In this document: in pieces, positions 9,496-18,072 of the stretch | How the letters are laid out: the number at the start of each line of letters is the position of its first letter | Position numbering within the stretch: the stretch's first letter is position 1 | Assembly (NCBI GenBank): GCA_009839325.1 | Contig: VXPW01000065.1 | Span: 1-46,190, forward strand | Reading direction: 5' to 3' | Source of the DNA: Rhodospirillales bacterium | GTDB taxonomy: Bacteria; Pseudomonadota; Alphaproteobacteria; TMED109 | Length of the DNA stretch: 46,190 nt | The notes under the pieces: generated by a model | Told to the model about the DNA's origin: nothing | The model's input: the letters and a program-made list of their open reading frames with translations, nothing else | Database searches by the model: none | Made by a program: the position numbers and the translations under genes

Positions 9496-10295
9496 GGCCG
9501 CATCCGATACGCCTCGTGTGTCAGCAGCTCTCGGGCGAGCGATACGTAGGCCTGCGACGCAGGCGAGTTCCGATCGTACAGGAGAACGGGCTCCCCGGCC
9601 GACGGCGCTTCGGCAACGCGCACGCTCCGCGGAATTTCCGTCCTGAACACCTTCGATCGAAGGTGCTCGCGGACATCACGCTCTACGTCGCGCGCGAGAT
9701 TCGTGCGGGCGTCAATCATGGTCAGGAGCACGCCATCCAGCGCAAGGCTCCGATTGGGTCCCGCCCGCACCAGTTCGATCGTCTCGAGCACCTGTGCGAG
9801 CCCCTCCATCGGCAAGAACTCGCACTGAAGAGGAATGATGACACCGTCGGCGACTGCCAGCGCACCGAGCGTCAGCCAGCCGAACGACGGAGGACAGTCG
9901 AAGAAAATGTCGGTATGCGTGGTGCGAAAGGCGGCCACCGCAGATCCCAGGTGCCCGGCATCGGTCTGCGGGTGGATCTCGTCGACCCGGGCCAGAGCCG
10001 AAGTGGCCGGCACAAGTTGGAGATCATCGACCAGCGTGGAACGGATCGCGTCTGCCGGCGCCGTCCGTCCCTCCAGGAGTTCCGTGACGCCCGGGTTCCT
10101 GTCTCCCAGCGCCACCCCGAGGCTGGTCGACGCGTTCCCCTGTGGATCCATGTCGACCAGCAAGACCCGTCGCCCCGCGGCGGCAAAAGCCGTGGCGAGA
10201 TTGACGGCCGTCGTGGTCTTGCCAACGCCGCCTTTCTGGTTGGCGATTGCGACCACCCGCCCGTGGCCGGGAGCAGGTCCCGACGGTCGGTTCAC
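9492..10295 (-). CDS. parA: Chromosome partitioning ATPase ParA (Soj)
   Basis: This 267-residue Walker-type ATPase forms the nucleoid-bound gradient that moves ParB-parS complexes. The deviant Walker A box KGGVGKTT is at residues 21-28, followed by [14 protein letters not shown] and [11 protein letters not shown]. Normally rsmG (gidB) lies directly upstream in this class; here an Smr-domain gene does, overlapping by four bases. It is therefore part of the lutA-lutB-lutC-smr-parA-parB chain. Confidence 0.97.
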   Translation of the reverse strand: MNRPSGPAPGHGRVVAIANQKGGVGKTTTAVNLATAFAAAGRRVLLVDMDPQGNASTSLGVALGDRNPGVTELLEGRTAPADAIRSTLVDDLQLVPATSALARVDEIHPQTDAGHLGSAVAAFRTTHTDIFFDCPPSFGWLTLGALAVADGVIIPLQCEFLPMEGLAQVLETIELVRAGPNRSLALDGVLLTMIDARTNLARDVERDVREHLRSKVFRTEIPRSVRVAEAPSAGEPVLLYDRNSPASQAYVSLARELLTHEAYRMRP

Positions 10296-10813
10296 CGCGT
10301 CGGGCGGATTCGGAGTAGTAGATGAAATGCCCCGTCACCCCCGTGACGTGTCGGTGCCGGTTCGCAACCCAGGACGACCCCGCGGAGCGCCGGAGAGCGG
10401 ACGATCTCCGGCAGCGCTTCTCTGAGCGCACCGGTGGGGCCAGCCTCGCCGAGCTTCCGCCCGGTGACCACGCGGACGCAGCGGTGCCCTCCTGCCTGGG
10501 CCTCGAGTGCGAATTCACGCACGGCCGCCCACGCCTCTGACACGCGAAAGCCGTGCAGGTCGAGCGTTCGGGTCGGCGCGATTCGGCCCCGCCGAAGCTT
10601 CTGCCGCGTCGACCGATCGATCCCGTTGTGCGGCCGCTTCGAAACCGCGGCCCGATTGATCGCCGCCGGGCCCGCCGGCGGCGAGTCGGGAGCGGCAGCG
10701 GCGTGGAGTCTGCCGCTCTTCCCCCGCGGGTGCGGCAGCTTCAGGCTGGCCTCGAATTCCGCAATCTCCTCGGGCGTCGCGGTCGAGGACGTGCGGCGCT
10801 TGAAGCGCGTCAT
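10292..10813 (-). CDS. Smr-domain protein
   Basis: This 173-residue protein has a charged N-terminal half and a C-terminal Smr (small MutS-related) domain, recognised by [23 protein letters not shown] and the closing [11 protein letters not shown]. Smr domains are nicking or RNA-cleaving nuclease folds; the role of single-domain alphaproteobacterial versions is not settled. The ATG at 10813 is chosen over a longer frame that begins in lutC antisense. It overlaps lutC and parA by four bases each. In many Alphaproteobacteria this gene follows mltA near the origin; here it stands away from mltA. Confidence 0.88.
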   Translation of the reverse strand: MTRFKRRTSSTATPEEIAEFEASLKLPHPRGKSGRLHAAAAPDSPPAGPAAINRAAVSKRPHNGIDRSTRQKLRRGRIAPTRTLDLHGFRVSEAWAAVREFALEAQAGGHRCVRVVTGRKLGEAGPTGALREALPEIVRSPALRGVVLGCEPAPTRHGGDGAFHLLLRIRPTR

Positions 10814-11418
10814 TTCTTGGTCACCAGCACATGAAGCGAGCGTGGACCGTGCGCGCCGAGTTCGATGCGCTGCTCGATGTCGCCGGTTCGGGAGGGTCCG
10901 GTAATCAGACAGACGGTGCGCGGCATGGCCGAGCCTGACGCCGCCGAAAACGCGGTCTCGAGGTCGGCGCACACCGCCTCTTCCGCCACCACGGCGATCG
11001 CGTGATCAGGCAGGAAATGGTTGGTGGTGGGGTTATCGCCAGCCGAAACGTGGACAAGACTGCCCGTTTCGGCGACCCCGAGGACCGCTGGCACAACCGC
11101 TGCCGCATCGTCGAGTTCGGCGATTCCGAAAGCGGTTTCGAGCAACGGTTCGGCATCCCAGCCGAGTTTCGCCAGCGCCGGGGACACCCTGACCCGTGCC
11201 GCCAGGTTGCGCTGCGCAAGATATTGCGCGACTGCCTGTGGAACCGAGTCTTCGGGAATTCGCTCGACGGTCGCTCCGGCCGCCTCCAGACGCCGGCAGA
11301 ATACGTCCACGTCCCCGGCGCGCACTGACGAGGTCGCCGGTGGGCACGGAGATTCCTGCGATCCCTCCCCGAGACGATCCCGAAGACGACCCAGAATCCG
11401 TTCGCGTGCCGCGCTCAT
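10810..11418 (-). CDS. lutC: LUD-domain lactate utilization protein C
   Basis: This 202-residue LUD-domain protein is the third component of the LutABC complex that oxidises L-lactate to pyruvate. The N-terminus (SAARERILGRLRDRL) and the LUD core (AETGSLVHVSAGDN, CLITGPSRTGDIEQRIELGAHGPRSLHV) match the family. The ATG at 11418 is used; the frame extends upstream into lutB. It overlaps lutB and smr by four bases each. It carries no iron-sulphur cysteines, as expected for LutC. Confidence 0.92.
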   Translation of the reverse strand: MSAARERILGRLRDRLGEGSQESPCPPATSSVRAGDVDVFCRRLEAAGATVERIPEDSVPQAVAQYLAQRNLAARVRVSPALAKLGWDAEPLLETAFGIAELDDAAAVVPAVLGVAETGSLVHVSAGDNPTTNHFLPDHAIAVVAEEAVCADLETAFSAASGSAMPRTVCLITGPSRTGDIEQRIELGAHGPRSLHVLVTKK

Positions 11419-12836
11419 GGTCGGCGGTTCCAGCTGTTGAGAAAGGTTCTGCCAGCCGGCGCAGGAAAGTCGCGCGATCGGGTCCACCCGTTCGCCAGGA
11501 TCAGGTTCCGATAGCGGCGGGACCGGCCAGCCAGCCGCGACAATATCCACATTGCCGCTCCCGTCCCCAACCGATACAGCCGAGGGTGCGCGGCGAGCCA
11601 GCCCCAAAGTGCAAGCGCCAACCGCGCACGGACCGTGTTCAGGCGTGCTTCATGTTCCTTCGCCCGCCAATACCGGAAGATCTTCGGAAGCGGGATCCGC
11701 ATCGGGCACACCTCTTCGCAGCGCCCGCACAGACTGGAGGCATTGGGGAGATGACGCGCTGCTTCGACGCCGAGCAAAGCAGGTGTCAACGCCGCTCCGA
11801 TCGGGCCGGGGTATACCCAGCCATATGCATGCCCACCCACGGCGCCGTACACGGGACAATGGTTCATGCAGGCCCCGCACCGGATGCAGCGCAGGACCTC
11901 CTCGGCCGGCGTGCCCAGGAGGCTTGACCGGCCATTGTCCAGCAGGACGACATGGTATTCGGAAGGCCCGTCGATATCGGTGGACCGCCGGGGCCCGGTC
12001 GAGATCGTCGTGTAGGCGGACATGTCCTGACCGGTGGCTGACCGGGCCAGGACCCTGAGAATGGCCGCGCCGTCCGCCAGCGTCGGCACCACTTTCTCGA
12101 TCGTGGCCAGCACGATGTGCAAACGCGGGAGCGTCTGGGTGAGGTCACCGTTGCCTTCGTTCGTAACGATGACCGAACTCCCCGTATCGGCGACCAGAAA
12201 GTTCGCGCCGGTGAGGCCGGCGTCCGCCTCCAAGTACCGCCGTCGAAGCACGGTGCGCGCTTCGGCAACCAAGTCGGCCGGCGTGCGACGAGGGAACGGC
12301 GCCGCCTTGAGCTTGTCGTGGTGCTGCCGGAAGAGTTCGACGACTTGCGGCATCGTCTTGTGGATAGCCGGGGCAATAATGTGGCTCGGCACCTCTTCGG
12401 CGAGCTGGATGATGTATTCGCCCAGATCGGTTTCGACCACCTCTATGCCATGTTCCTCGAGGAAGCCGTTGAGACCGATTTCCTCGGCGACCATGGTCTT
12501 GCCCTTGCTCAGCACCCGCACGCCTCGGGAGGTCAGCAGCTCCAGCACGATCTGGCGGGCGTCTGCAGGGGTTTCCGCCCAGTGCACCACCCCGCCCTGT
12601 TCCTGGCAGCGCGCCTCGAAGGCCTCCAGATGGTGGTGCAGCTGACGGAGGGTGCGCCTCTTTGCATCCACGGCCGCGTCGCGCGCATCCTCGAACTCGG
12701 AGAACCGCTCGACAGCATCGGTGCGGCGGGCCTGAAACCCTTCCCCGAGCAGTCGCAGCGCTGCCTGCAGATTTTCGTCTCCGAGAGCCCGAGCGCTTGC
12801 CTCGGGAAACTGCGCGATCTCGCGTCCGTCGAACAT
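11415..12836 (-). CDS. lutB: Iron-sulphur lactate utilization protein B
   Basis: This 473-residue LutB joins a LUD domain to two 4Fe-4S clusters. The LUD part includes RVLSKGKTMVAEEIGLN and the nucleotide-type segment ADTGSSVIVTNEGNGDL. The clusters are bound by CIRCGACMNHCPVYG and SLCGRCEEVCPMRIPLPK near residues 310-375. The start at ATG 12836 gives MFDGREIAQFPEA; the frame upstream is lutA antisense. It begins two bases after lutA ends. The product should act with LutA and LutC in cytosolic or membrane-linked lactate oxidation. Confidence 0.95.
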   Translation of the reverse strand: MFDGREIAQFPEASARALGDENLQAALRLLGEGFQARRTDAVERFSEFEDARDAAVDAKRRTLRQLHHHLEAFEARCQEQGGVVHWAETPADARQIVLELLTSRGVRVLSKGKTMVAEEIGLNGFLEEHGIEVVETDLGEYIIQLAEEVPSHIIAPAIHKTMPQVVELFRQHHDKLKAAPFPRRTPADLVAEARTVLRRRYLEADAGLTGANFLVADTGSSVIVTNEGNGDLTQTLPRLHIVLATIEKVVPTLADGAAILRVLARSATGQDMSAYTTISTGPRRSTDIDGPSEYHVVLLDNGRSSLLGTPAEEVLRCIRCGACMNHCPVYGAVGGHAYGWVYPGPIGAALTPALLGVEAARHLPNASSLCGRCEEVCPMRIPLPKIFRYWRAKEHEARLNTVRARLALALWGWLAAHPRLYRLGTGAAMWILSRLAGRSRRYRNLILANGWTRSRDFPAPAGRTFLNSWNRRP

Positions 12837-12838
12837 GA

Positions 12839-13621
12839 TCAAACCGGGACGACGGGGTCCGTGTCCGCCGCGCCGGCCAGTACTTCTGCCACATGCCTGC
12901 AAGCGATCGGCCGCCCCTCTCGTGCCAGCCTCCCGGCGATGTTCAGGAGGCAGCCGAGGTCTCCGGCCAGCACGGTATCCGCACCGGTCCCGGCGATCGA
13001 AGCTGTCTTGTCCGAGACCATCTTGGTGGAAATGTCCGGGTACTTGACGCAGAACGTGCCGCCAAACCCACAGCAAGCATCGCGATCCGGGAGTTCCACG
13101 AGCTCCAGCCCGTCCACCCGTGCCAACAGGGTACGAGGCTGGTCGCGCACCGCCATCTCACGCAGCGACGAGCAGGAATCGTGGTAGGTCACGCGGTGCG
13201 GGAACGTCGCTGAAATCTCGGTCCAACCGGCCACGTCCACCAGAAAGCTGGTCAGTTCATGGGTCCGACCGGCAAGCCTCTCGGCGCGCGCTGCCTCTTC
13301 CGGCTCCGACGCGAACAGCCTGCCCAGGTGCAACCGCAGCATTCCGGCGCAACTGCCTGACGGCGCGACGACGTACTCGAATGGCTCGAAGGCATCCAGG
13401 AACCCGCGGGCAACGCGGCGCGCTGTGCGCAGGTCGCCGGAGTTGTATGCGGGTTGGCCACAACAGGTCTGACCCTTCGGGACTTCCACCCGGAACCCCG
13501 CCCTTTCCAGCAGTGTCACCGACGCCCAAGCCACCGACGGCCTGAACAGGTCGGCGAGGCAGGTCACAAACAAGCCAACGCACGCGCGATCGGACTCGCT
13601 ACCGGGGGCAGACACGACCAT
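12839..13621 (-). CDS. lutA: Lactate utilization protein A (CCG-domain Fe-S oxidoreductase)
   Basis: This 260-residue protein has two cysteine-rich CCG domains, seen as QTCCGQPAYNSG near residue 52 and DACCGFGGTFCVKYP near residue 182. These bind a cluster in heterodisulfide-reductase-like subunits and in LutA/YkgE proteins. It is the first gene of lutABC and follows a decayed small gene by ten bases. No lactate permease or LutR-type regulator is next to it. Confidence 0.94.
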   Translation of the reverse strand: MVVSAPGSESDRACVGLFVTCLADLFRPSVAWASVTLLERAGFRVEVPKGQTCCGQPAYNSGDLRTARRVARGFLDAFEPFEYVVAPSGSCAGMLRLHLGRLFASEPEEAARAERLAGRTHELTSFLVDVAGWTEISATFPHRVTYHDSCSSLREMAVRDQPRTLLARVDGLELVELPDRDACCGFGGTFCVKYPDISTKMVSDKTASIAGTGADTVLAGDLGCLLNIAGRLAREGRPIACRHVAEVLAGAADTDPVVPV

Positions 13622-13631
13622 GATCCGCCGG

Positions 13632-13920
13632 TCAGGAGACCCGACGGGTGTCGGACGGGCGGCAGGAGCAGAATCCGGTCAGAACCCCGTCGCCGATCAG
13701 TTTGAACGTCCGCTCAAGCATGATCGGCTCCAAGCCGTCGACCTCGGGCAGCGTCGGCGTCATGCCGAGCTTGAGCGCCTCGCGGTAATCCAGCTGCTCG
13801 TACGGCACCATGCCCTCCGCCATCGTGGGGTCCGCGTACTCCTGCGCGGGACCTGGAACCGCCCACACACACGACCACCACCGCGAGTCCGGTAACCGGG
13901 AATAACCGAGACCACTGCAT
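13632..13920 (-). pseudogene. Small secreted protein, apparently frameshifted
   Basis: Two overlapping frames make sense only when joined. From the ATG at 13920 one frame reads a signal-peptide-like MQWSRLFPVTGLAVVVVC. From about 13870 the next frame reads a protein-like stretch (AQEYADPTMAEGMVPYEQL, later PTLPEVDGLEPIMLERTF) ending in TGFCSC and a stop at 13632. The switch falls in a GTGTGTGTGGG run, a likely site of an indel or sequencing slip. Joined, the product is about 95 residues with signal peptide. I do not recognise the family; a very weak likeness to DUF3299-type lipoproteins, which accompany such permeases, is unproven. It lies between the permease remnant and lutA on the same strand. 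Confidence 0.5.
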
Positions 13921-13942
13921 GCCTGGCCTCCGTACTACCGCC

Positions 13943-14548
13943 TCAACCACCAGACCATACCCGTGAAACGTCGATTCGGGCCGCCCGGATGGTGGCCGGC
14001 AGCGCCGCGAGCGCGCAGAGACCGAGTACTGTCAGGACCAGCAGGGCCTCACCGTCAACCCAGGCAAAGGACATCAGGATCTGGTTGTGCTCCCACAACC
14101 ACAGGCCCGCGCGCCAAGCTACGCCGTGGGCTGCGGCCAAGCCGAGACCTGCACCAACGCCAGTCAATATAAGGTTCTCGGCCACAGTCCGCCAGAACGG
14201 CCGCAACCGGACAGTGGCCGGCACCCGCATCACTGCAAGGTCGGCCCGCCGATTCTCGCGTGCCCGAAAATGCGCGACAAGCAGGCCCAGAACTGCTCCG
14301 ACAATCAGGATGACCGTGAACGCGCGCACCGCATCAGCGCCGGATCCGACAAGCCGAAACAGGTGCGGGATTTCGAACGCCGGGCCCGCCGCCTGCATCA
14401 CCATCGGCTGATTGATCACACGCGGTAGCGAGACGGCCGCCATCAGCGTGGGAAAATCAACGAGAAGTGCCGTGATTTCGGGTGCCGAAGACCGGCGGAA
14501 GCGGGCTGCGGGCGGGTCTCTCGGACGCGGGGCGGGGCGCTGCCGCAA
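13943..14548 (-). pseudogene. ABC transporter permease remnant, C-terminal FtsX domain
   Basis: The frame encodes the C-terminal half of a MacB/LolC-type permease. EITALLVDFPTLMAAVSLP leads into a membrane segment (FTVILIVGAVLGLLVAHF), the polar ENRRADLAVMRVPATVR loop, two more membrane segments and the closing LPATIRAARIDVSRV. The N-terminal half, normally about 200 residues with the first membrane helix and the periplasmic domain, is missing. Only 211 bases separate this frame from the next gene, so it cannot be nearby. The first 20 residues are arginine/proline-rich, begin at TTG and look non-coding. No ATPase gene is present. A 5'-truncated pseudogene is the best reading. Confidence 0.65.
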
Positions 14549-14759
14549 CCCGCGTCCCCGTCATCCTCATCGTCGACCAGGGGCGGGCTCCGGATTCCGT
14601 GCGCTCGGCCCGGTGATCATGTTCAGCGGAGCGGCCGCGAGTTAGACCTCACCGGGGAGCGATGCCGTGCACCTGCTATGCCGCCGCCGGGGTGGACCCA
14701 AGCAACGAGGCGGTTTCAGACCGTCAGGGCGTTTCGGAGCAGCTCATCGTGCGCCGGGC

Positions 14760-15497
14760 TCACGACCCATCCAGACGCCGTTTCAGGTTTCGAAGATCAT
14801 CCCAGGCATCTGCTTTCCGAGCCGGCTGACGTAGCAGGAAAGCCGGATGAAACGTCGGGAGCACGGGGACAGGCGGAATACCCTCGATCGGAATCTCCCG
14901 CCACTGGCCACGCAACTTGCTGATCCCCAGCCGGGTCCCCAGCAGGACACGGGCCGCCGCCGCCCCAAGCAGAAGAATCGCCTGCGGGCGGACCAAGGCG
15001 ACGTGAGTCCGCACGAGTGGCAGGCAGGTGGCCATTTCCTCGTCGGTGGGGGTCCGGTTGTTGGGGGGGCGCCAGAACACGACGTTCGTGATGTACGCGC
15101 TGGTTCGGTCGCGGCCGATTGCGGCCAGCATCTGGTCAAGGAGTTTCCCGGCGGATCCAACAAACGGGAGACCAATTCGGTCTTCTTCGCGACCGGGGGC
15201 CTCGCCGATCAGCATCAGCCCCGCTTCCGGATTGCCGTCTGCAAACACGGTTCGGGTTGCATCCGTCCGCAGCGCACAGCCGCGAAAGCCCTCTACCTCG
15301 GCGCGAAGTTCTTCGAGGGTCGTGGCCGGAGCCTGCTGGCCCGCAACAACTGCGGCGGGTTCGCTTGGAACCTGCTCTTGTGGGGGGGAGTCAGCCGCCA
15401 GACGATTCAACGGTTCTGGTGCCAGCGCCTCGTCCGCGCCCATGTCGACATACCAGCGCAGCAGAGCGGTCGTGGCCGCGCGATCGCCGGTCGACAT
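14760..15497 (-). CDS. Family 4 uracil-DNA glycosylase (iron-sulphur type)
   Basis: This 245-residue enzyme removes uracil from DNA in base excision repair. The active-site segments GEAPGREEDRIGLPFVG and LPTFHPAFLLRQ are present, along with TNVVFWRPPNNRTPT, all typical of the thermostable-type UDGa family also found in Alphaproteobacteria. The non-catalytic N-terminus of about 85 residues is variable in this group. The ATG at 15497 avoids overlap with the small gene upstream, which ends 13 bases earlier on the same strand. Confidence 0.93.
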   Translation of the reverse strand: MSTGDRAATTALLRWYVDMGADEALAPEPLNRLAADSPPQEQVPSEPAAVVAGQQAPATTLEELRAEVEGFRGCALRTDATRTVFADGNPEAGLMLIGEAPGREEDRIGLPFVGSAGKLLDQMLAAIGRDRTSAYITNVVFWRPPNNRTPTDEEMATCLPLVRTHVALVRPQAILLLGAAAARVLLGTRLGISKLRGQWREIPIEGIPPVPVLPTFHPAFLLRQPARKADAWDDLRNLKRRLDGS

Positions 15498-15510
15498 CCG
15501 GACAAGCTGA

Positions 15511-15714
15511 CTAGAGCGAAGCGAACGGGACCGGTCGGCCCTTGGAATCGCGGACCAGCGCACCTGACTCGTCCTGAGCGGCCACGTAGCGCCCGTGCCC
15601 GACCCACTTACCGACGTACAGCACCGGCTTTACCGGTTTCCCGTCATACGTTTTCTCGCGACGGTTGCGATTCGCTTCAGCCCGGATCGCGGGATTGTTC
15701 TTGGTGAGCGGCAT
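15511..15714 (-). CDS. Small conserved basic protein of unknown function
   Basis: This 67-residue protein is hydrophilic and rich in lysine and arginine at its N-terminus (MPLTKNNPAIRAEANRNRRE), with a compact C-terminal half containing KPVLYVGKWVGHGRYVAAQ and SKGRPVPF. It has the look of a short conserved alphaproteobacterial protein, but I cannot name a function or domain. It has no signal peptide, membrane segment or cysteine. It lies just upstream of the glycosylase on the same strand, so the two may be co-transcribed. Confidence 0.7.
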   Translation of the reverse strand: MPLTKNNPAIRAEANRNRREKTYDGKPVKPVLYVGKWVGHGRYVAAQDESGALVRDSKGRPVPFASL

Positions 15715-16076
15715 CGTTTGCTCTCTCCGTAGCCGTGCCTATCGAATCTATCCGCGGCGCCTCGCAACGCCAGTCAAGAAACCACAAACTAGCATACGAA
15801 GCCGCCGGTACGAGTCTGCGGAAGGAACCGCCAGCGTGACGTCGCGCCTGCCTGTGCCCTGCCTGCGTCAGGAAACCAACAGCGCCGCCGCCCCGGGTCC
15901 GGGCGAGACGTATGGGCGCCCGTTCGTAAGGGTTCTCGCTCCCCAGGATTCCCGGCCGCGACAGCTTTACGGGACAGACGGTCTCGATCATGCTGCCCCA
16001 GCCGAGTGTCGCGGCCCAGCGAACCTGTTCGTCCACCACGTTGGCGGCGGCATGATGCAGTGCGGAGAACCGCTCG
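15715..16076. other. Intergenic region between divergent genes
   Basis: These 362 bases separate the small basic protein gene from the amidotransferase gene on the other strand. A 140-codon minus-strand frame (15677-16099) crosses it and its first 60 residues look moderately protein-like, but it overlaps the small gene, resembles no family I know and has no clear start signal, so it is not called. No RNA gene or terminator is seen. Promoters for both flanking genes should be here. Confidence 0.5.
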
Positions 16077-16799
16077 GTGTCGACTGACCGACCGCTCATT
16101 GGCCTGACCCTCGACCATGAAACGGCCCAGACGTATTCCAGATTTCCCTGGTACGCGCTGCGCCAGAATTATGTGGACTGGATGACCGCATCCGGGGCCG
16201 TTCCGGTCGCGCTCCCGCATGAACCCGGCCTCGTGGCTGATCTGCTGCAGCACCTGGATGGTCTCGTCGTGACCGGCGGCGCGTTTGACGTGGATCCGGC
16301 CTTGTTCGGCGCGAGCGAGCGCCACGCGACCGTCACCACGAAAGATCGGCGCACCGAATTCGAGGCCGACATCACGCGCCGGGCCCTGTCGCGTGATCTT
16401 CCGGTCCTGGGAATCTGCGGCGGCGAGCAACTGCTCAACGTCGTGCTGGGCGGCACGCTGCTGCAGCATATCCCGAGCGCAATCACCGAAGCGCTGGAAC
16501 ACGAGCAACCCAACCCGCGCGACGAACCCGGTCATTCGGTCAGGGTCATCGATGGCACCCGGCTGGGGTCCATCGTGGGTTCCGCCCGACTGGATGTGAA
16601 CAGCGCCCACCATCAGGCTGTCGCCGAATTGGGAGAGGGCGTGGTTGTCAATGCCGTCGCGCCCGACGGCGTGATCGAGGGCATCGAGCATCCCGAATTC
16701 CGGTTCTGCATCGGGGTCCAGTGGCACCCGGAATTCATGCTGCAGGATGGCGACCGCCGGTTGGGAAGGGCGTTTGTGGAGGCAGCTGCGAAACCGTGA
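16077..16799 (+). CDS. Class I glutamine amidotransferase, peptidase C26 (PuuD-like)
   Basis: This 240-residue cytosolic hydrolase belongs to the gamma-glutamyl-gamma-aminobutyrate hydrolase group. The nucleophile cysteine lies in LGICGGEQLLNV near residue 116. The histidine and glutamate of the triad lie in VQWHPEF near residue 220. The DGLVVTGGAFDVDP segment is typical of the family. Start is GTG at 16077, leading into STDRPLIGLTLD. The substrate is uncertain: PuuD itself acts in putrescine breakdown, but no other putrescine gene is nearby. It overlaps the next gene by four bases (GTGA). Confidence 0.88.
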   Translation: MSTDRPLIGLTLDHETAQTYSRFPWYALRQNYVDWMTASGAVPVALPHEPGLVADLLQHLDGLVVTGGAFDVDPALFGASERHATVTTKDRRTEFEADITRRALSRDLPVLGICGGEQLLNVVLGGTLLQHIPSAITEALEHEQPNPRDEPGHSVRVIDGTRLGSIVGSARLDVNSAHHQAVAELGEGVVVNAVAPDGVIEGIEHPEFRFCIGVQWHPEFMLQDGDRRLGRAFVEAAAKP

Positions 16800-17515
16800 C
16801 CGCGGAACGCATCGGCCGGCGCATCGCGAGGTCCGGGCTGTGCTCACGACGAACGGCCGAAAGATGGATTGCCGCCGGCCGCGTCCATGTCAACGGCGAG
16901 CCCGTCATCCTTCCCGGCCGCAATGTGGTTGCCGAAGATACGGTCACGGTGGACGGGAACGTGCTGCCCGCACCTGCGCGGGCACGGCTATTCCGCTTCC
17001 ATAAGCCTCCAGGCTGCGTCACTACGCGTGCCGACCCGGCAGGGCGGCGAACGGTCTTTGACCTCCTCCCGGACGGCCTCCCGTACCTCCACCCGGTCGG
17101 TCGCCTTGACCTGGCCTCGGAGGGACTCCTGCTCCTGACCACCGACGGCGCGCTGAAACGACGCCTAGAACTTCCGCGGACCGGCCTCCCCAGGCACTAC
17201 CGGGTTCGCGTCCATGGCCGAATCGACCCCAATCGCCTGGCTGCCCTCGCCAACGGCACGCAAGTCGAAGGAGTCCGCTATGGCCCGATCGCCGTCGAAG
17301 TTGCCCGTGGCGGACGATCGAATGCCTGGCTGGAAGTGACCTTGCACGAGGGCAAGAACCGCGAGATACGCCGCGTGCTCCAGCATGTCGGACTGCTGGT
17401 CAACCGCCTGATCCGAACGGCCTACGGCCCGGTCGAGCTCGGTTCGCTCCCGCGCGGCAGCCTCGCTGAGGTGCCGGCGGCAGAGCTGCACGAGCACTTC
17501 GGCTGCTCGCGTTGA
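16796..17515 (+). CDS. RsuA/RluB/RluE-family pseudouridine synthase
   Basis: This 239-residue enzyme converts uridine to pseudouridine in rRNA. An N-terminal S4 RNA-binding domain (RIGRRIARSGLCSRRTAERW, VHVNGEPV) is followed by the synthase domain with the catalytic aspartate in HPVGRLDLASEGLLLLT and the closing EGKNREIRRVLQHVG. The order and size fit RluB. The GTG at 16796 overlaps the stop of the amidotransferase; a longer frame begins inside that gene. It overlaps rsmD by four bases, and such a synthase-rsmD pair is common in Alphaproteobacteria. Confidence 0.92.
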   Translation: MTAERIGRRIARSGLCSRRTAERWIAAGRVHVNGEPVILPGRNVVAEDTVTVDGNVLPAPARARLFRFHKPPGCVTTRADPAGRRTVFDLLPDGLPYLHPVGRLDLASEGLLLLTTDGALKRRLELPRTGLPRHYRVRVHGRIDPNRLAALANGTQVEGVRYGPIAVEVARGGRSNAWLEVTLHEGKNREIRRVLQHVGLLVNRLIRTAYGPVELGSLPRGSLAEVPAAELHEHFGCSR

Positions 17516-18072
17516 GCGGCCTCACCGTGCTCGCTGGCCGCCTCCGCGGCCGGCGTCTCGAAACACCGCCCGGCTCGCGGATACGGCCGACTCAAGTGCG
17601 AGTCCGCAAGTCCCTGTTCGACTTGCTCGAGCATTCTCCGCGTCTCGACCGTCAACTCGCCGGCGCCTCCGTCCTCGACCTGTTTGCCGGTACCGGCGCG
17701 CTCGGAATCGAGGCGCTGTCACGGGGGGCTGCCGTCGTCACCTTCGTGGAACGGGACCCGGACGCGGTCTCCGTACTCAGTCGAAACGTCGTGGCGCTGG
17801 GCGAGCAGCGCCGGGCCCGGATCCTCCATGCAGACGCATTGCGGTTGCCGGCATCGACGTTCGCCGCGGAGTTCGTGTTCGTCGACGCTCCCTACGGGGA
17901 AGGGCTCGCGGAGCCTGCCCTCGCCGCCGCCCGGGGCGCGGGGTGGCTGATCGCGGACGGCATCGCTGCCGTCGAGCTGGGCCGACGCGAGGCGTTTCCG
18001 CTTCCTTCAGGCTGTCGCCTCATCGACGAACGCGTCTACGGCACGACCAGGATTTGCCTGCTCCGGACCTGA
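17512..18072 (+). CDS. rsmD: 16S rRNA (guanine966-N2)-methyltransferase RsmD
   Basis: This 186-residue methyltransferase modifies G966 of 16S rRNA in the small subunit. It has the family opening LAGRLRGRRLETPPG and IRPTQVRVRKSLFDLL, the SAM-binding VLDLFAGTGALGIEALSRG, and the acidic VERDPDA. The catalytic motif, normally DPPY, reads DAPYGEG. Start is TTG at 17512, overlapping the upstream gene as TTGA. Its last 53 bases overlap the convergent ispE. Confidence 0.93.
   Translation: MSGLTVLAGRLRGRRLETPPGSRIRPTQVRVRKSLFDLLEHSPRLDRQLAGASVLDLFAGTGALGIEALSRGAAVVTFVERDPDAVSVLSRNVVALGEQRRARILHADALRLPASTFAAEFVFVDAPYGEGLAEPALAAARGAGWLIADGIAAVELGRREAFPLPSGCRLIDERVYGTTRICLLRT

Noticed and set aside
14412-14645. 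Plus-strand frame over the permease remnant and the adjoining gap
   Set aside because: Composition is arginine/glycine/proline shadow coding with no motif; the minus-strand FtsX homology explains most of the region.
15677-16099. A 140-codon minus-strand frame in an intergenic region
   Set aside because: Overlaps the small basic protein gene, shows no recognised family and no clear ribosome binding site; noted in the intergenic entry only.
15789-16847. A 352-codon minus-strand frame
   Set aside because: It is antisense to the amidotransferase gene with all catalytic motifs in place on the plus strand.
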